The notes under the pieces are model-generated. The model was not told the origin of the DNA and did no database searches. It saw only the letters and a program-made list of their open reading frames with translations. A DNA stretch of 64,000 bases from an uncultured Bacteroides sp. (GTDB lineage Bacteria; Bacteroidota; Bacteroidia; Bacteroidales; Bacteroidaceae), in the NCBI GenBank assembly GCA_944320865.1, contig CALUJC010000011.1:1-64000 (forward strand), written 5' to 3'. Position numbers and translations under genes: made by a program. The stretch's first letter is position 1, and every line of letters starts with the position of its first letter. This document shows positions 9,280 to 19,800 of the stretch, piece after piece.

Positions 9280-9769
9280 TGATATCGAACAACTGTTGGA
9301 ACGCTACTGGCAATGCGACACCTCCGCAGAGGAGGAAGCACGGCTGCGCGACTTCTTTACACAAGAAGAAGTGCCTGCCCACCTGTTGCGCTACAAAAGC
9401 TTGTTCGAGTTCCAGAAGGGGCAACAACAGGTGCAGGTAAGCGATGACTTCGACGCACGCCTGATGGCCCGTATAAAGGCCACAGAACCCATAGTGGTGA
9501 AAGCCCGAAGGGTATCGTCCAGCGTACGCCTTACCCCCTTGCTGAAGGCCGCAGCCGTCATAGCCATCGTAGTGGGGCTGGGTAACTTGATGCAACGCTC
9601 ATTCTTTGCAGACAATGGGCAGGAGATAGTGCCCGACACCATTGGCGAACAAATCACCACGCCGTCGGTGGCCTTGTCACAAGAAGCTGCCAACGCCTCC
9701 GAGAAGCAATTGTCCGACAGCATACCGCATGCCGAATTGCCGCCTACGGAGAAGGTGACCACCAAGTAA
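9269..9769 (+). CDS. Probable anti-sigma factor (single-pass membrane protein)
   Basis: A 166-residue protein whose start overlaps the ECF sigma gene by 11 nt, which suggests translational coupling. The N-terminal ~80 residues are soluble and acidic (IEQLLERYWQCDTSAEEEA, a common start of Bacteroidetes anti-sigma-like proteins). One transmembrane segment lies at about residues 90-107 (LLKAAAVIAIVVGLGNLM), and a polar C-terminal tail follows. It probably holds the sigma factor at the membrane. Confidence 0.75.
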   Translation: MDYNDIEQLLERYWQCDTSAEEEARLRDFFTQEEVPAHLLRYKSLFEFQKGQQQVQVSDDFDARLMARIKATEPIVVKARRVSSSVRLTPLLKAAAVIAIVVGLGNLMQRSFFADNGQEIVPDTIGEQITTPSVALSQEAANASEKQLSDSIPHAELPPTEKVTTK

Positions 9770-9883
9770 ACAACAGACATTTTCATTTGCTTTAAACATA
9801 AGATTATAGTTAGTGTGCTTTATTAAGGAAACCTGAGGCTGTGAAGTTTCAATATCTCTCAACACTTGTGAAAACTAACTAAG

Positions 9884-9924
9884 ATAAAAGGGACTCTGCG
9901 TGATGCAGCGTCCCTTTTATTTTT
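9884..9924. terminator. Bidirectional rho-independent terminator
   Basis: An 11-bp stem (9884-9894 with 9910-9920) has a small inner stem CTGC/GCAG and is followed by a T-run at 9920-9924. A-rich sequence on the other side lets it work in both directions, for the sigma operon and the convergent gene at 9971. Confidence 0.75.
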
Positions 9925-9970
9925 CTCCGCGCAGGAGGATGTCAGATGTAGTTGATTAAGAGAGAGATTT

Positions 9971-10837
9971 TCAGAGTTTATGCAGGTGGCGTTTGGGCAC
10001 GTCCAGTTCGGGGTCGCCCTTATAGCCCACGTCGCCACTGCCACTTACGCGCACCTTCAGGAAGTCCACGGCATGGCACTCAATGTCGCCCGAGCCGGAG
10101 ATGTGGGTATCCACGCGCGATGCTTCAAGCCCGGCAGCCAGGATGTCGCCCGAGCCGGTAATGCCGTAATCGGCTTGCTGCGCCTTGCCCCCGTTTATCT
10201 TGAAGGTTCCCGAGCCGGTCACTTCCACCTTCACCTCGCCGCTGGCCAGCAGATGGCTGAACTCCACATCGCCCGAGCCGGTGATGCTGCCCTTTGCGGA
10301 GCCACACACCAAGTCCGTGCCGCTAAGGTTGCCCGAGCCCGTGACAGCAGTCTTCAAGTCGGTGCACACCACACGGTTCACCTTCAGGTCGCCCGAGCCC
10401 GTGACGGAGAGTTTCAAGTCGCCCGTATTCAGCTCGCCGGGCAGCAAGAAGGAGCCGGAGCCGGACAAGGCCACGCCATTCAGCCCTTCCGACGAGATGC
10501 GCACTTGCAGCTTGTTGTAGGACACGCGGACGTTCTTCTTGAAGCCCAAGTGCAGCGTGCCGCCCTTCACGTAGATGTCGAGCAAGTCCACGATGTTGTC
10601 CGACGTATAGACCTCCACCGTGGGGCGTCCGGACTTCTGGGCATAGGTCACGTCGAACGAGCCTGCCATCTCCACCCGGGTAAAGTTGTCCACGCGGATA
10701 TCCTTGGTCACATAAGTCTTGCTTGCCTTAACGGTCTTCCGGCCGAACCAATCGCCTGAGTTGTACGTACTTTGTCCGCAAGACATCAGGCCGAGCGCCG
10801 CTACGACGGCGGCAAAGAGTGTCATCAGTTTCTTCAT
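9971..10837 (-). CDS. Head-GIN/DUF2807-type lipoprotein (adhesin-like beta-solenoid)
   Basis: A 288-residue predicted lipoprotein (hydrophobic start, lipobox LGLMSC near residue 20). After about residue 45 it has the pattern typical of the DUF2807/putative auto-transporter adhesin family: IRVDNFTRVEMAGSFDVTY followed by repeated SGSGD or TGSGD motifs about every 20 residues, consistent with a right-handed beta-solenoid. Its biochemical role is unknown. It is convergent with the sigma operon and divergent from the metallopeptidase gene. The 290 nt upstream carry divergent promoters that I cannot place with confidence. Confidence 0.85.
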   Translation of the reverse strand: MKKLMTLFAAVVAALGLMSCGQSTYNSGDWFGRKTVKASKTYVTKDIRVDNFTRVEMAGSFDVTYAQKSGRPTVEVYTSDNIVDLLDIYVKGGTLHLGFKKNVRVSYNKLQVRISSEGLNGVALSGSGSFLLPGELNTGDLKLSVTGSGDLKVNRVVCTDLKTAVTGSGNLSGTDLVCGSAKGSITGSGDVEFSHLLASGEVKVEVTGSGTFKINGGKAQQADYGITGSGDILAAGLEASRVDTHISGSGDIECHAVDFLKVRVSGSGDVGYKGDPELDVPKRHLHKL

Positions 10838-11127
10838 TGTATTTCTGCTTTAAATGTTATTTTACCTGTTAGACGGGGTGCGGACGCAAAAAGTTGCACG
10901 GCGGAGCATTTTTTTCTTCCCCATCCCCGGGCAGGTTTGTCACGGCAAAGAAAGACCAAAAGCCATGCCAAAACCGCAGCACGCTGATAATGAGAAGGAA
11001 GGAATGCAGGCAGGGTGTCCATTTCCGCACACAATGTCCGGTTTCAGGCGGCAGGCGGACAGCCGGGCATTTGCTTTTCTCGCAGAAATTTCCTTCTTTT
11101 GACCTCCGGAAAAGCTTCTTTTACACC

Positions 11128-11847
11128 ATGACCCTATCCACACTACACGACCCCGAGCTGGGCGACATTGTGCTGCGCCCCGACGCGCGCGCCCGCCGAC
11201 TGACCTTCCGCATGCGCGACGGGCGCCTGCACGTCAGCCTGCCGCCGGGCACCCCTGTGGCCGAGGTGCGCAAGGCCGTCGACCAGCTGCGACCGCGCCT
11301 GCAGGCCCTGCGCGGGGTCGGAAGCCTGCCACTCATCGACACCAGTTACCGCATCGACACGGACTTCTTCCACCTCAGCCTGGAGGAAGGCACGGGCAGC
11401 CGCTTCCTGGCGCGCGGCGGGGAGGACAGGCTGAAAATCATTTGCCCGGCGGGCACCGACTTCCGCAATGCGGAGCTGCAGACTTGGCTGCGCAAAGTCA
11501 TCGTGGAGGCGCTGCGCCATCGGGCCAAAGCCATCCTTCCGCCCCGCCTCGGCGAGCTGGCCCGTCGGCACGGGCTGGCCTTCCGCAGCGTGAAAATCAA
11601 CACCGGACACACCCGCTGGGGCAGCTGCTCGGCCGGGAAGAACATCAACCTGTCGTGCTACCTGCTGCTGTTGCCCGCACGCCTGGCGGACTACGTGCTG
11701 CTGCACGAGCTGGCGCATACCCGCGAAATGAACCACGGTCCGGGCTTCTGGGCGCTGCTCGACCGGCTGACCGACGGACAGGCACAGGCCCTGCGCCGCG
11801 AACTGAAGCAATATCACACCGACTTGCCGCCGGCCACAACCGCCTAA
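11128..11847 (+). CDS. SprT/YgjP-like (DUF45) zinc metallopeptidase
   Basis: The frame is open from 10894, but the ATG at 11128 begins the family-like sequence, giving 239 residues. The zinc motif HELAHTREMNHGPGFW is near the C terminus, preceded by the characteristic TRWGSCSAGKNINLS. These are hallmarks of YgjP/DUF45 family metalloproteins of M48-like fold. Physiological substrate unknown. The gene is unusually GC-rich. A compound hairpin follows directly. Confidence 0.85.
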   Translation: MTLSTLHDPELGDIVLRPDARARRLTFRMRDGRLHVSLPPGTPVAEVRKAVDQLRPRLQALRGVGSLPLIDTSYRIDTDFFHLSLEEGTGSRFLARGGEDRLKIICPAGTDFRNAELQTWLRKVIVEALRHRAKAILPPRLGELARRHGLAFRSVKINTGHTRWGSCSAGKNINLSCYLLLLPARLADYVLLHELAHTREMNHGPGFWALLDRLTDGQAQALRRELKQYHTDLPPATTA

Positions 11848-11858
11848 TAATCAGCCTC

Positions 11859-11938
11859 CGGTAGCCTTCCATCGCTACCGTGCTAGCGTAGTAACGCCCG
11901 CCCGGTAGCTTTCCTACGCTACCAAGCGGGCGTTACTA
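11859..11938 (+). terminator. Compound GGTAGC hairpins after the metallopeptidase gene
   Basis: The first hairpin pairs CGGTAGC (11859-11865) with GCTACCG (11874-11880). The second pairs a 13-nt arm TAGTAACGCCCGC (11889-11901) with 11926-11938, with an inner GGTAGC (11904-11909)/GCTACC (11918-11923) stem. The same GGTAGC...GCTACC unit recurs at 41.27-41.35 kb, so this is also a dispersed repeat. Confidence 0.6.
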
Positions 11939-11974
11939 TGCCGGAATGAGGGTTCTGAATGCAATTTAATGCGG

Positions 11975-12002
11975 ATTCCCCTCCTCCCGGGAGAAGAGGA
12001 AT
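11975..12002. repeat. CCTCCTCCC-type palindrome
   Basis: The palindromic core CTCCCGGGAG is flanked by ATTCC/GGAAT arms. Related C/T-rich palindromes are at 33.47-33.61 kb. Confidence 0.4.
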
Positions 12003-12042
12003 TCAGCTACACTACACTTTTAATTCGCCATCTGGCAAGGGA

Positions 12043-12441
12043 TTATTGTTGCGAGAGTTGCTTCACCTCGTCGCCCTCGCGCTCAAAGCGGTAGTGTCCG
12101 CCCTGCTCGCTCAGCTCGAAGAGGGCAATCTTTTCCGTGGGATTGTCCACAATCATCAGCGCGTTCTGCTCGGCAAAGCGGCCCACGGTGAGCGTCAGGG
12201 GCTCGTGCTGCAACAGGCTGTCCAGCAGCAGGCTGTCGTTGAGGTAGACCGATACCGACCGGCCTGCGAAGCCTTGCTCCAGGGTGATGGTGTACGTCTC
12301 CAGGAAGCGTCGTTCCTGCTCCTTCTGCTGGCTGAGGCGCATGGACATGTACGAAAAGATGACGACGACGCAGATAACGGCAAACCCCAGTATGCCGTTG
12401 CCTATCATAAACTGTTTGTTGGTATTCAAGCGATGTGCCAT
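12043..12441 (-). CDS. Membrane-anchored protein downstream of the HTCS gene
   Basis: A 132-residue protein with a short polar start, one transmembrane segment at about residues 15-35 (NGILGFAVICVVVIFSY) and a C-terminal domain of about 95 residues. No family recognised. It lies 51 nt downstream of the HTCS gene on the same strand. A TACATTTG element on the minus strand (12474-12481) lies just upstream of its start, so it may also have its own promoter. A role in HTCS signalling or envelope biology is only a guess from position. Confidence 0.6.
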   Translation of the reverse strand: MAHRLNTNKQFMIGNGILGFAVICVVVIFSYMSMRLSQQKEQERRFLETYTITLEQGFAGRSVSVYLNDSLLLDSLLQHEPLTLTVGRFAEQNALMIVDNPTEKIALFELSEQGGHYRFEREGDEVKQLSQQ

Positions 12442-12492
12442 AAGTGTAGAAAGCTTTTAATGATATATGCTTGCAAATGTAGCAATAATCTG

Positions 12493-15400
12493 TCAATTCT
12501 CCGCCTTTTCCTTGGCCGCATACTCGCTGGGTGCCACGCCGAACTGCTTTTTGAAGGCGCGCGAGAAGTAGGAGTGCGTGCTGAAGCCCGTCATGTCGGC
12601 TATTTCGGACACGTTGTATTTGCCCCCCGCTATCAGTTCGGCCGCCCGGTTCAGCTTGTAGGTGCGGAAGAAGGCACTGGGATTCTCGCCCGTCAGCCCC
12701 TTCACTTTGTAGTAGAATTTGGTGCGCGAAATGTGCAGCATCTCCGTCATGTGCTGAATGTCCAGCTCGGGGTTCGACAATTCTTTTTCCATCAGCTGGT
12801 ACAGTTCGGTCATAAACACATTGTCCTGCGGCGACAGCATGTCTTCCTCAATCTTGTCGGTCTGCGTGGCCCGTGTCAGCAGGCTGCGTACCATCTCCCT
12901 GTTCTTCAGTTGCGACTTCACCAGAGCTTGCAGGTAGGCCGGGTCGAAAGGCTTGGTGACATAGGCGTCGGCACCCGTGTTCAATCCCTCCACCTGGTCG
13001 TTGATGGCCGTCTTGGCCGTCACCAGGATGACGGGGATGTGGCACAGTTGCAGGTCTTCCTTCACGGAGCGGCACAGCCAGTAACCGTCTTTGCCCGGCA
13101 TCACCACGTCGCTTATCACCAGGTCGGGTGCTTCCTCGCCCATCACCTTCAGGGCATCCTCCGCGCTGTAGCTGCACACCACGCGATATTCTGCCGAAAG
13201 CAGGGCCTGCAGGTAGTGGGCCACCTCAGCATCATCGTCCACCGCCAGGATGGTGTACGGTTTTTCCTCGTCTTCGCCTCCGGGCTTCCCTTCCGTGCCA
13301 GCCTGTGCCCCGGGCAGCGGGAAGGCTTCGGGCTGGCTGTTGTTTTCAGACGCCCGTTCTTCGGCAGCATATACCTCGTCGTCGGTAGGCAGAATGAAGG
13401 TGAACACCGTGCCCTTCTCCCCCTCCAGCTGCGCGGCCTTGAGGTAGCCATGGTGCAGCACGGCCAGGCTGCGGGCATAGTAGAGGCCGATGCCCGTGCC
13501 CCAGTTGTATACGCCCCGCTCGTTGTTGTCCAATTGGTAGTAGCGCTCGAATATTTTTTCCAGTTTGTCGGCCGGGATGGGTTCACCCGTATTGGCCACC
13601 GACACTTGGGCATACTGCGTGGCGGTATCTTCATCCTTCAGTTTGAACTGGCGGGCGGCATCCCCACGTGCCAGCACGTCGAAAGACACTTTGATTTTGC
13701 CACCCGACGGGGTGAACTTCATGGCGTTGGACATCAGGTTGGCAAAAATCTTGTCTATCTTGTCCTCGTCCAGCCACATCATGAAGGTGTCTTCCAGCCC
13801 GTAGGCCAGCAAAGAGATATTCTTGTTCTGTGCATTGACACGGAAAATGTCCGTCTGCCGCCTCAGCACGTCTATCAGGTCGGCACGTTTCACCTGAAGC
13901 TTCAGCGTGTCGTTCTCCAGCTTGTTGAAATCCAGCATCTGGTTCACCAACTGCAACATGCGGTTCACGCTGCGCTGCACTATGCAGAGCAGGCTCTTGT
14001 CGTTCCCGCCGATGCGCGGACTGTCGCACAGCTGGGCCACCGGCCCTGCAATCATGGTGAGCGGCGTGCGGAACTCGTGGGACACGTTGGCAAAGAAGCT
14101 CATGTTCATGCGGTTCACCCGCTGTTCCTGCTCCTTCTCCCTTTCTGCTTGAAGGGCAGCCGCCTTTTCAGCGCGGATGCGCCGCCAAGCCCTTACAAAG
14201 AGGGCGGCAATCCCTGCACAAACCAGCACGTAGATGAGGTAGGCCCACCACGTTGCCCAAGGGGCAGGCTCCACACGCAGGCGGATGGAGTTTTCGGCCT
14301 GCACCACGCGTCGGTCGTTGTCCATGACGCACACCTTGAAGTCATACTCCCCGGCCGGCAGGTTGGCGTAGTAAGCCTCGCGGTTGTTGTGCGCGTCAAT
14401 CCAGTAGCGGTCGAAGCCCTCCAGCTTGTAGAAGTAGTGCACGCGCTCGTGCTCGCCGTAGTCCACAGCCAGGAAGGAGATGCTGAAACCATTCTGGTCA
14501 TGCTTCAGCCGTATGTCGGGATTGTAAGATAGCAACTTGTCGATGCACCCGTCCCGCCCGGGGCGCACCAGGCGGTTGTGCACCTTGAGGTTCTCGAACA
14601 GCACGGTGACATCTCGCTTGGCAGGTACGCCGATGGGTTGGAACAGCGTCAGTCCGTGCGTACCGCCAAAGACCAGCGTCCCGTCCGCCAGGCGGCACGA
14701 GGCACGGTCGTAAAACTGGTTTCCACCAATGCCGTCGGCCTCATAGTAATTGGTGAAGCGGCCCGTGGCGCGGTCATATTTGCTCAGACCGTAAAGGGTG
14801 CCCACCCACAGGTTGCCCTGGCTGTCTTCTTCAATGCTCGAAATGTCCGAGCAAGCCGCCCCTGGCACAGCCTGCAGCCGACGCGTGGAGGGGGTGTAGC
14901 GCAGCAGCCCGTTGGCCACGGTGCCTATCCACACCTCACCTGCCGAATCCTCGTACAAGGCCGTAGGGATGAACACCGAGCGCTTGATGGCCTCCCTCAC
15001 CCCTGCCGAGTCCGGCGCCAGCGGCTGCAACTCCCCCGTGCGGATGTCTATCAGCTGTATAGGTTTGTAGAAGGCTGCAGCCAGCATCTTGCCCTCCTTC
15101 TTCAGCGGCAGCAGGCCGGGGATGAAGGTGAAGCCCGAGCCTTGGCTCACGTCGAATGCCTTTATCTGCCGGAAGGCCTTGTCGCCCGGCTTCAGCGTGT
15201 ACACATAGGGGGTGGCCGTGCCTATCCAGATGCCGCCCAGCGTGTCTCTGGCCATCGACATGGGCAGATAGACGTCGTAGCGCGCCTCCACCTGCAGCCG
15301 GCCGTCACGCCACCTGCACTTCAAGGCCTCGTTGCTGCTGGCGGTCATCCAGAGGTTGTCGTCGGCATCCACCAACAACTGGTTCACGCGGATGTCTTTC

Positions 15401-16590
15401 TGCCGGTAGTCGGCAAAGAGTTGCTGCATGTCTATCTTCACTATCTTGTGCCGGGTCAGGTCGTAGCGATACACCCCGTCGTTCAGCGTAGTGACCCACA
15501 AGATGTCGTCCGCCCCCGCTGCCAGCGACACCACCGACTTGTTGTGGAAGAACGTGCGCAGGTAATTGTCGTTGTTAAAGCGTTCCTTATAATGGTAGCA
15601 CACGGCAAAGCCCTGGTCGGCCGAGCCAATCCACAGGTTCTGCCGCGAGTCGGTAAACATCCGGCTGATGCGGAATCCGGGAACTTCAAAGGGGAAGCCT
15701 TCCTCATTCTGGGCCACCACCGTACCGTCTTTATAATTATAGCAAAACATGCCGTGAGCCGACGTATTGAGCAGCAGGCAATGGTCGCCGTAGGGATGAA
15801 TGACATTGACCTCGCTTTGCGACAACACAGGATGCCCGCGCAACACATCGGGCACCTCGACAAAACGCCGCGTGCCGGTGTCGTAAATCATCAGCGTGCG
15901 CAGCCCTGTGAGCCACAACCTGCCATCCGTATGGAGGTAGTAAAACCAAGGCCGCCCTTCCAACTCAACGGAATCCTTCAGCTGCCAGGTGTAAGAATCG
16001 TAGCAACGCAAGGCCGTGGGCGTCACCACCCACAAGTCGTTGTCCTGGTCCACAAAGCACTTGATGTTCATCTCCCCCCGTGGGTCGAGCTGCGGGATAA
16101 CCCGCTCCATTTGTCCGGAAACAGGATTGTACACCGACAGATGAGTTATATAGTTCAGGAAGATGCGCCCGTCGCGGCTCTCCAGCAACTGCTGGCCGTT
16201 GCGGTTAGGGGTATCGGTAGGCACATCAAGAAAATTATCCTGGTCGGTATAGCGGCAAAGCCCGTTGACGGTAGAAATCCATAACCTCCCCTGCGAGTCG
16301 CGCAGCATGTCCTTCACCTGGTTGTCGGGCAGCGACATCGAGTCTTCCGTGCAGAAATACTGATGGAATTCATACACATTATATTTGTTCAATCCACGGA
16401 ACGTGCCAATCCACACATGCCCTTGCTCGTCTTCAGCAAAAGCATTCACCTGCTGGTTGGACAGGTCAGTGGCAATAAGCGGGTTTTCCTCCACACGCCC
16501 TTGCCGGTTGTCCTCCACCGGACGGCATGAGACGGTCATCCCAAACAAGAAAAAAAGCGGCAATAGCAAGAGGCCGGTTGGTGTTTTCAT
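12493..16590 (-). CDS. Hybrid two-component system sensor/regulator (HTCS) of the PUL
   Basis: A 1365-residue protein with the full HTCS layout. It has an N-terminal signal (lipobox-like end near TVSC), then a periplasmic two-propeller sensor of Reg_prop repeats to about residue 700 and a Y_Y_Y domain to about 765. A transmembrane segment follows near 777-797. The histidine kinase has its phospho-His in SHEFRTPL (His838), N-box near 948 (NLMSNAMKFTPSGG) and G-box GTGIGLYYA. The receiver domain has phospho-Asp at 1161 (LVISDVVMPG). The C-terminal AraC-type helix-turn-helix is at about 1260-1360. HTCS proteins sense oligosaccharides and switch on their PUL. It is divergent from susC1 and is the natural candidate to bind the repeats at 16.68-16.77 kb and three other promoters. 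Confidence 0.96.
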   Translation of the reverse strand: MKTPTGLLLLPLFFLFGMTVSCRPVEDNRQGRVEENPLIATDLSNQQVNAFAEDEQGHVWIGTFRGLNKYNVYEFHQYFCTEDSMSLPDNQVKDMLRDSQGRLWISTVNGLCRYTDQDNFLDVPTDTPNRNGQQLLESRDGRIFLNYITHLSVYNPVSGQMERVIPQLDPRGEMNIKCFVDQDNDLWVVTPTALRCYDSYTWQLKDSVELEGRPWFYYLHTDGRLWLTGLRTLMIYDTGTRRFVEVPDVLRGHPVLSQSEVNVIHPYGDHCLLLNTSAHGMFCYNYKDGTVVAQNEEGFPFEVPGFRISRMFTDSRQNLWIGSADQGFAVCYHYKERFNNDNYLRTFFHNKSVVSLAAGADDILWVTTLNDGVYRYDLTRHKIVKIDMQQLFADYRQKDIRVNQLLVDADDNLWMTASSNEALKCRWRDGRLQVEARYDVYLPMSMARDTLGGIWIGTATPYVYTLKPGDKAFRQIKAFDVSQGSGFTFIPGLLPLKKEGKMLAAAFYKPIQLIDIRTGELQPLAPDSAGVREAIKRSVFIPTALYEDSAGEVWIGTVANGLLRYTPSTRRLQAVPGAACSDISSIEEDSQGNLWVGTLYGLSKYDRATGRFTNYYEADGIGGNQFYDRASCRLADGTLVFGGTHGLTLFQPIGVPAKRDVTVLFENLKVHNRLVRPGRDGCIDKLLSYNPDIRLKHDQNGFSISFLAVDYGEHERVHYFYKLEGFDRYWIDAHNNREAYYANLPAGEYDFKVCVMDNDRRVVQAENSIRLRVEPAPWATWWAYLIYVLVCAGIAALFVRAWRRIRAEKAAALQAEREKEQEQRVNRMNMSFFANVSHEFRTPLTMIAGPVAQLCDSPRIGGNDKSLLCIVQRSVNRMLQLVNQMLDFNKLENDTLKLQVKRADLIDVLRRQTDIFRVNAQNKNISLLAYGLEDTFMMWLDEDKIDKIFANLMSNAMKFTPSGGKIKVSFDVLARGDAARQFKLKDEDTATQYAQVSVANTGEPIPADKLEKIFERYYQLDNNERGVYNWGTGIGLYYARSLAVLHHGYLKAAQLEGEKGTVFTFILPTDDEVYAAEERASENNSQPEAFPLPGAQAGTEGKPGGEDEEKPYTILAVDDDAEVAHYLQALLSAEYRVVCSYSAEDALKVMGEEAPDLVISDVVMPGKDGYWLCRSVKEDLQLCHIPVILVTAKTAINDQVEGLNTGADAYVTKPFDPAYLQALVKSQLKNREMVRSLLTRATQTDKIEEDMLSPQDNVFMTELYQLMEKELSNPELDIQHMTEMLHISRTKFYYKVKGLTGENPSAFFRTYKLNRAAELIAGGKYNVSEIADMTGFSTHSYFSRAFKKQFGVAPSEYAAKEKAEN

Positions 16591-16677
16591 AACAGTACTA
16601 CTTTATCTGGTTAGGTCCTTTCAGGTTATTGTAATTTTCTGCGAAAATAGTAATAATTCTGTCCCGATACATTGTTA

Positions 16678-16800
16678 TTGAACATATTTTAAACACACAG
16701 ATAAATTTTTGAACATATAGGACAACCCCGGTTGAACATACAGACAAGCATTTTGTAACTACAGACAAATCCTTTATTTTTAAAATTATAAAATTTGCAC
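16678..16800 (+). promoter_or_regulatory. Putative HTCS operator repeats and promoter of susC1
   Basis: TTGAAC-like repeats begin at 16678, 16689, 16709, 16732 and 16753; the last four are 20-23 bp apart. Better copies read TTGAACATATAGGACA and TTGAACATACAGACA. The last repeat starts 42 nt before TTGCA (16795), within TATAAAATTTGCAC, the likely -7 region. The same 42-nt spacing is found at three other promoters of the PUL. Confidence 0.6.
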
Positions 16801-16848
16801 GCCTAAAAAACTTATTTCTTTTAACCCAAAACAAACTGTATTACAAAC

Positions 16849-19800
16849 ATGAAAAGCAACTTGAGAAACACAAGTTTGAAAAGGCTGTTGGGAACAGCGC
16901 TTTTCTTATTGATGTGCGTTCCCTTTGCATTGGCCCAAAGCCAGGTAAAGGTGACAGGTAAAGTAATTGACGACCTTGGCGAGTCCATGATAGGCGTCAG
17001 TATTCTGGAGAAAGGTACTACCAATGGCGTAGTAACCGACATCGATGGCAATTACACCTTATCAGTCAACCAAGGGGCAACCCTCGTATTCTCTTATGTA
17101 GGCTACGTGACGCAGGAACACGTAGTAAGCGGAGGCACGCTGAATGTCACTTTGAAGGAAGACACCGAAACCCTCGACGAGGTAGTGGTAGTGGGCTACG
17201 GTGTGCAGAAGAAAAGCGACTTGACAGGAGCCATCTCTTCCGTAAAGACGGCAGATATTGAAAACCGTACCATCACCCGCGCGGAAGAAGCCCTGCAAGG
17301 CAAGACGGCCGGCGTGCAACTGGTATCAACGAGTGCACAGCCCGGTTCTTCGCCCAGCATCCGTATCCGTGGTTATTCATCCAACGGTACTTCCGACCCC
17401 TTGTATGTAGTAGATGGTCTGATTGTTTCCGACTTGAGCAGCATCGACCCCAACAACATCAAGAGTATGGAGGTGTTGAAAGACGCCGCCTCGGCTGCCA
17501 TCTACGGTGCCCAGGCCGGTAATGGCGTGGTCTTGATTACAACCAAGACAGGTACCAAGGGGAGCAGCAGCATCACCTATGACTTCCAATATACCATAAA
17601 CAGTCTTGCCAACCGCCCCGAGCTGATTAATTCACAGGAATCCTTGTCGCAACAGAAAGAAGTAAGCAACACCTTCACCGACCAGGATATCCAGAACCTC
17701 ATCGACTCCGGCATCTGGGACGGCCAGTCTTCCACCGACTGGTACGACGTGGCCTTCACCAACTCGGCCATGCAACGCCACAGCGTCAACCTGCAAGGCG
17801 CCAACGACAAAGGCTCATTCTACCTTTCGTTGAGCAACCTTTACAACGATGGTATCCTGCGGGGCAATTACGACACCTACCGCAGGCTGTCCATCATGCT
17901 GAATGCCGACTACAACATCAAGAAGTGGCTGAAAGTAGGCGTTACCGCCAATTACAACAAGTACACCACACGCCCCATCTCCGATGGTAGCTCTAATTCC
18001 TCCTACGGCAGTATGATTTCGCGCATCATGACGATGAAACCTTATTGGCGTTCCACCTATGCCCCCGATGCGCTGCCTGCCCAAATGCAGGGATTGCTCG
18101 ACTCAGGCTACAACTTGTTTACCGATGAAAACGGCGATTACTACATGACACTGGGCGATGGAGAATCCGTGCACCCGCAAGTAAACCTGCGCAAGAGCAA
18201 CATCAAGCGCTTCGGCAACTCCCTGAGCGGCACCCTTTACGCCAACTTCACCCCCTTCAAGGGCTTTACGTTCACCAGCCGCTTGGGCTACCGTGAGTCA
18301 AACGACAACTACTACCAGTACGACAACCTGTTCTACGGCTCATCCTCCGTCCTCAACCAAGACCAGAACGGCGCACAGCGCAGCAACACATCAGTGACAT
18401 ACTACCAGTGGGAAAACTTTGCCAACTACTCCACCACCATCGCACAAGACCATAACTTGTCCGCCATGCTGGGTATGTCTTTTGCTGAAACAAAAACAAC
18501 CTATGTACAGGCAGGAGTAGACAAGGTTTCAAAAGACGACCCGTTGTTCCAAGACGTGTCTTATCCGGCAGGCACAGCCGCCAAGACGGTTGCCGGTTAC
18601 GACAACGTGGCCCGCAAGCTCTCTTACTTCGGCCGCCTGAGCTACGACTACAAGAACCGCTACATGGCCCAGTTCTCCATGCGTGCCGATGCTGCCGACT
18701 CCTCCATCCTGCCCATGAACAACCGCTGGGGTTACTTCCCGTCGGTATCGGCCGGCTGGGTGCTGTCCAACGAAAAGTTCTTCCAGGACAATAACAACAC
18801 GCCCGTCACTTTCGTCAAGCTGCGTGCCAGCTGGGGACAGAATGGTAGTACCAGCAACCTGGGGAATTATTCTTACTCCAATTCGTTGACCTCCAACTCC
18901 ATCGGTTATTCCTACTATACCACGCAGATGATTTATGCCTCGCTGGCACGCCCCAACCAGGTGGCCAACAACGAGCTGAAGTGGGAAACCTCCGAGCAAC
19001 TGGACCTGGGCTTCGATGTACGCGCATTCAACGACCGCTTCACTTTGGGCTTCGACTGGTATAAGAAGAAAACCAAGGACTTGATTGTTTCCGAAATCAC
19101 CATCCCCTTCGAAGTAGGCAACTCTTCCGCCCCATTGAATGCCGGCAGCGTAGAAAACCAAGGCTTTGAAATAGAATTAGGCTGGAAGGACAAGCCCAAC
19201 AAGGACTTCAGCTACTCTGTCAACGCCAACTTGGCCACTTTGAAAAACAAAGTAACCCATCTGGATTCCAGAGTCAGCAACGGGCGCATAGAAGGTGCCA
19301 CCCGCATTGCAGGTTACGGCAGCATCACAGCCTTCGAGGTAGGACACCCCGTGTGGTACTTCCGTGGCTATGAAGTAGACCACCTGGACGATAAGGGCGC
19401 CCCGGTTTATGTAGACCAGGACAACAACGGCAGCATCGACGATGAAGACCGCGTGGAAATAGGCAAGCCAATGCCGGACTTTACCTTCGGTCTGACAGCC
19501 AGCTTCAACTACAAGGACTTCGACTTCCTCATATTCGGTAGCGGCTCCATCGGCAACGATGCCTTCATGGCCTACGAATACCACGACATCTCTTACACCC
19601 TGAAAGAACTGTACGACCAGCGCTGGACGGCCGACGGCTCCACCAACCGTAAATATGCGGCGCCCACACAGACGGGTGTGGACAAATACGCCATGTCCGA
19701 TGCCTATGTATTCGATGCTTCCTACTTCCGTATCAAGCAAATCCAACTGGGCTACACGCTCCCGCAGAACCTCACCCGGAAAGCCTTTATCGACAAATGC

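Noticed and set aside
11959..14532. Very long plus-strand ORF (857 codons) opposite the HTCS gene
   Set aside because: It lies antisense to a clear HTCS gene and its sequence has no domain. GC-rich codon use creates such long shadow frames here and opposite speA, infB and GH3 genes.
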